NCBI RefSeq assembly: GCF_008244685.1 | Contig: NZ_VTFT01000001.1 | Coordinates: forward strand, 3,203,248-3,267,247 | Length of the DNA stretch: 64,000 nt | Direction of reading: 5' to 3' | From: Luteimonas viscosa | GTDB taxonomy: Bacteria > Pseudomonadota > Gammaproteobacteria > Xanthomonadales > Xanthomonadaceae | Shown: piece by piece, positions 61,702 to 64,000 of the stretch | Layout of the letters: every line of letters begins with the position of its first letter | Numbering within the stretch: position 1 is the first letter of the stretch | The notes under the pieces: model-generated | What the model was told of the DNA's origin: nothing | The model's input: the letters and a program-made list of their open reading frames with translations, nothing else | Database searches by the model: none | Position numbers and translations under genes: made by a program

Positions 61702-63054
61702 TCACGCCTTGCTCGAGCCTGTCCAGACCAGGCGTCGGCCGCTCGCGCGCAGCCAGGCATCGAAACGTGCGGAATGGACGAGATCGGCGGCGGCCAGCAG
61801 GGTGCCGTCGCGGTCGGACAGCAGCGGCATGCGCGCACGGATCCAGGGCGGTACGCCGAGATCCTGCAGCACGTGCTTGAGTGCGTGCGAGTGCCTGCGG
61901 CCCGGCAGGGTGATGCGTTCGCCGCCGGTGCGCGCGTGCGCGACGAAGGGCGGGGCGGGCGGGTCCGTGGTTGCGTTATCTCCCGGCATGGAGCTCGCAA
62001 TGCGCGGCGACGCGGACGCCAGCACCAGTTCGCCTCCGCCCGGCCACGCCAGAGGAGCGGCGCCATCCCAGGGAATGCGGAGCGCGTCGGGCGCACCCGG
62101 CATCACCCGGCCGGCCCAGAGCAGGTCGCGCCAGCGGCGGATGACCGCGCCGTGCCAGGCGAAGGCGGCCGCATCCGCCGGTGCCGGCGCGAGCAGCCGG
62201 CCCATCACCTGGGCGACGCCTTCCGCGGGCAGCGGCGGCAGCCCGTTCCCGTCCACCCAGCGGCGCAGCACGCGCGCCGTCCTCGCCGCGGGCAGGGCCG
62301 CGAGCGCCGTGACCCGCAGGCAGCACGGGTCCACGCAGCGCGCCGCCGCGAGCGCCTGCGCATCCGCCTCGCCCAGCAGCGTGGATGCCTCGCGCTGCAG
62401 GTCCGCGGCGCGGGCGAACGCGGCATCGGCGTGCGGCCAGCGCGCCTGCAGCGCCGGCATCACCTGCCGGCGCAGGAAATTGCGGTCGTGCGACTCGTCG
62501 CGGTTCGAGGGATCCTCGATCCAGTCCAGGGCATGCAGGCGCGCGTATTCATGCAGCGCCCGGCGCGGGAGATCGAGCAGCGGGCGCCACAGCCAGCCGC
62601 CGCCGAAGCGGCGCCATGCGCGCATCGAGGCCAGCCCGCCGACGCCCGAGGCGCGCAGCGCCCGCAGCAGGAAGGTTTCCGCCTGGTCGTCGCGGTGGTG
62701 CGCCAGTACCAGGATCCCGCCGCTGCCGAGGCCGGCGGCGAATGCCGCGTGGCGTGCGCGACGCGCTGCCGCCTCGAGGCCCTCGCCGCTGTCGTGGTCG
62801 ACGCGCACGTGCACGATCTCGAGCGGCACCTCGAGCCGCGCGCACACCCGCGCGCAATGGGCGGCCCATGCATCGGCCCCGGCGTGCAGCCCGTGGTGGA
62901 CGTGGATCGCGCTCAGGCCGTGCGCGCGCCAGGCGCGGTCGTGTGCCAGCCGGTGCAGCAGCGTGGTGGAATCGAGCCCGCCGCTGAAACCCACCAGCAG
63001 CGGGCCGTGGGCCGTGGCGGGAGCGTCCGCCGGCCACGCGAGCGCGAACGTCAT
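61702..63054 (-). CDS. tilS: tRNA(Ile)-lysidine synthase
   Basis: The 450-residue protein has the PP-loop SGGLDS (residues 24-29), HVHHGLHAGAD, AHHRDDQAETFLLR and DPSNRDESHDRNFLRRQVMP, plus a C-terminal TilS domain (GGERITLPGRRHSHALKHVLQ). It converts C34 of the AUA-reading tRNA-Ile to lysidine. The product is about the family's usual length. It lies between xseB and a small membrane protein gene on the same strand. Confidence 0.96.
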   Translation of the reverse strand: MTFALAWPADAPATAHGPLLVGFSGGLDSTTLLHRLAHDRAWRAHGLSAIHVHHGLHAGADAWAAHCARVCARLEVPLEIVHVRVDHDSGEGLEAAARRARHAAFAAGLGSGGILVLAHHRDDQAETFLLRALRASGVGGLASMRAWRRFGGGWLWRPLLDLPRRALHEYARLHALDWIEDPSNRDESHDRNFLRRQVMPALQARWPHADAAFARAADLQREASTLLGEADAQALAAARCVDPCCLRVTALAALPAARTARVLRRWVDGNGLPPLPAEGVAQVMGRLLAPAPADAAAFAWHGAVIRRWRDLLWAGRVMPGAPDALRIPWDGAAPLAWPGGGELVLASASPRIASSMPGDNATTDPPAPPFVAHARTGGERITLPGRRHSHALKHVLQDLGVPPWIRARMPLLSDRDGTLLAAADLVHSARFDAWLRASGRRLVWTGSSKA

Positions 63055-63085
63055 GGCGACGACGCGTGGAATGGTGGCGCGGCAG

Positions 63086-63379
63086 TCACTCGGTCTCGAT
63101 GCGGATGCCGCCGATCACGCCGGCCGCCAGGTTGTAGATCACCGCCTGGATCAATCCGCCGATGAAGCCGGCGATGCCGTACAGGATCGGCAGCGCGATC
63201 AGGCCGACGATGCCGCCGCCGAGCGCCGCCAGTCCCCCGGACTCGCCCTGGCTGCCGAGGATGCCCGCGAACAGGCTGCCGAACACCAGCATGAGCAGCC
63301 CCGCGAGCAGGCCGAACGCGGCGGCGATGATGCCGGTGATCTTGCCCACCGAAAGCACGTCGAGCTTCTTGATGATCAT
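63086..63379 (-). CDS. Small two-helix membrane protein (DUF3566-like)
   Basis: The 97-residue protein starts MIIKKLDVLSVGKITGIIAA and has hydrophobic helices at ~13-43 and ~57-85 rich in Gly and Ala. The KKxDxLSVxKIxG start is like that of DUF3566-type proteins. The function is unknown. The ATG at 63379 follows GGGGGAACC; the frame upstream to 63448 was rejected. It lies 31 bp upstream of tilS. Confidence 0.7.
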   Translation of the reverse strand: MIIKKLDVLSVGKITGIIAAAFGLLAGLLMLVFGSLFAGILGSQGESGGLAALGGGIVGLIALPILYGIAGFIGGLIQAVIYNLAAGVIGGIRIETE

Positions 63380-63553
63380 GGTCGGTTCCCCCGCAGGCCC
63401 GCCGGTTGCGGACAGGAAGGATTCTAGACCCGCAGCCCCTCGGGACATCGCCGATGCCCCGGGCGCAAGACCGCGGTCGCCATCGCAGGAGACGGTTCGT
63501 GCGACGCGGCCGGCGATGCATGTCGGACGTCCGCCGAGGCGAAGTGGCGCAGG

Positions 63554-64000
63554 CTACTTCAGGGCCCGCTTCGCCAGGTCGATCCACTCGCGCTGTTCGT
63601 TGCGGTAGTAGCGCGGCAGCGCATCGGCGCGCTTGAGGATTTCCCGGAACAGGCGCTGCGCGCCGGCCTCGTCGCCTTCGCGACCGAGCAGCAGTGCGTA
63701 GCGGGCGCGCGCTTCCTCGCCGGGATATCCCTGCACCAGCGCCTCGTATTCGTGCCTGGCCGCTTCGATGTCGCCGGTCGCCTCGACCGCGCGCGCGTAC
63801 AGCAGGTGTCCGTCGCTGGAGCGGAAGTCTGGATTGGCCGCGATCAGCGCTTCGAGCGTCGCCCGTGCCTCGGCCGGACGGTTCAGCCCGAACTGCGCCC
63901 GCGCCAGGCCGAGCATCAGGTGCGGGTCGGTCGCGTACAGGCCGTTGAGCGAGGCCTGGTAGAGCTCGGCGGCCCGCGCATGGTCGCCGTCCTGCAGGCT
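63554..64000 (-). CDS. Tetratricopeptide-repeat protein (5' partial)
   Basis: The frame runs past the right edge, so only the C-terminal ~148 residues are seen. They contain TPR-like helical pairs: LYQASLNGLYATDPHLMLGLA, RPAEARATLEALIAANPDF, DIEAARHEYEALVQGYPG and DEAGAQRLFREILKRAD. The C-terminus RNEQREWIDLAKRAL is seen in small membrane-anchored TPR proteins of xanthomonads. Partners are unknown. Confidence 0.8.
   Translation of the reverse strand, partial: SLQDGDHARAAELYQASLNGLYATDPHLMLGLARAQFGLNRPAEARATLEALIAANPDFRSSDGHLLYARAVEATGDIEAARHEYEALVQGYPGEEARARYALLLGREGDEAGAQRLFREILKRADALPRYYRNEQREWIDLAKRALK

Overview
The window is a GC-rich (roughly 70%), densely coded bacterial chromosome segment. 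The gene order leuS-lptE-holA-nadD-rsfS-rlmH ... maf-rng-yhdP-tldD-darP-pmbA, the protein sequences and the TonB-dependent receptor point to a gammaproteobacterium of the Xanthomonadaceae/Lysobacteraceae (Lysobacter-, Luteimonas- or Stenotrophomonas-like). This placement is inferred from recognition, not from a search. No rRNA, tRNA, CRISPR array, prophage or IS transposase was seen.

Bases 1-10.9 kb hold assorted housekeeping and envelope genes: the 3' part of an ABC-permease/M1-aminopeptidase fusion, a DoxX-KefB/C-type antiporter pair, the DEAD-box helicase rhlE behind a long leader, a secreted beta-propeller protein, a LytS/LytTR two-component pair and a YhhQ-type queuosine-precursor transporter. 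Between rhlE and the propeller gene lie two related nested palindromes in opposite orientation. They share conserved internal-loop sequences, while their helices differ in sequence but stay paired.

Bases 10.9-32.6 kb form one catabolic island of two divergent operons. The leftward operon encodes an ACAD11-like acyl-CoA dehydrogenase, an IclR regulator, a quinone oxidoreductase, an acyl-CoA synthetase, a permease, a thioesterase and a Zn alcohol dehydrogenase. The rightward operon encodes a ComB-like phosphatase, an APH-type kinase, a FadB-like bifunctional enzyme, a thiolase, three acyl-CoA dehydrogenases, two SDRs and a TonB-dependent receptor. The 188-bp divergent region carries operator-like 15-mers arranged as two pairs with 20-bp spacing. 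The kinase plus ACAD11-like dehydrogenase match the two halves of mammalian ACAD10/11 and parallel bacterial levulinate catabolism. The island therefore probably imports and beta-oxidises a hydroxylated (for example 4-hydroxy) acid; the substrate is unknown.

Bases 32.7-40.9 kb hold a DUF502 membrane protein, a Ser/Thr kinase fused to a sulfatase-modifying-factor-like domain, a DUF4442 thioesterase-fold protein, the chaperedoxin CnoX, a YcaQ/AlkX-like glycosylase, a DUF998 protein, a SemiSWEET and a secreted amidohydrolase.

Bases 41.0-64.0 kb are core genome: leucyl-tRNA synthetase, LPS assembly, replication, NAD synthesis, ribosome silencing, rRNA methylation, Maf, RNase G, YhdP, TldD/TldE, DarP, IspA, XseB and TilS. 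A leftward TonB gene, a SIMPL gene and an untracked 55-codon gene interrupt the array between rlmH and maf. Three imperfect palindromes built from about 7-bp repeats sit directly behind holA, rng and tldD; the first runs into the nadD N-terminus.
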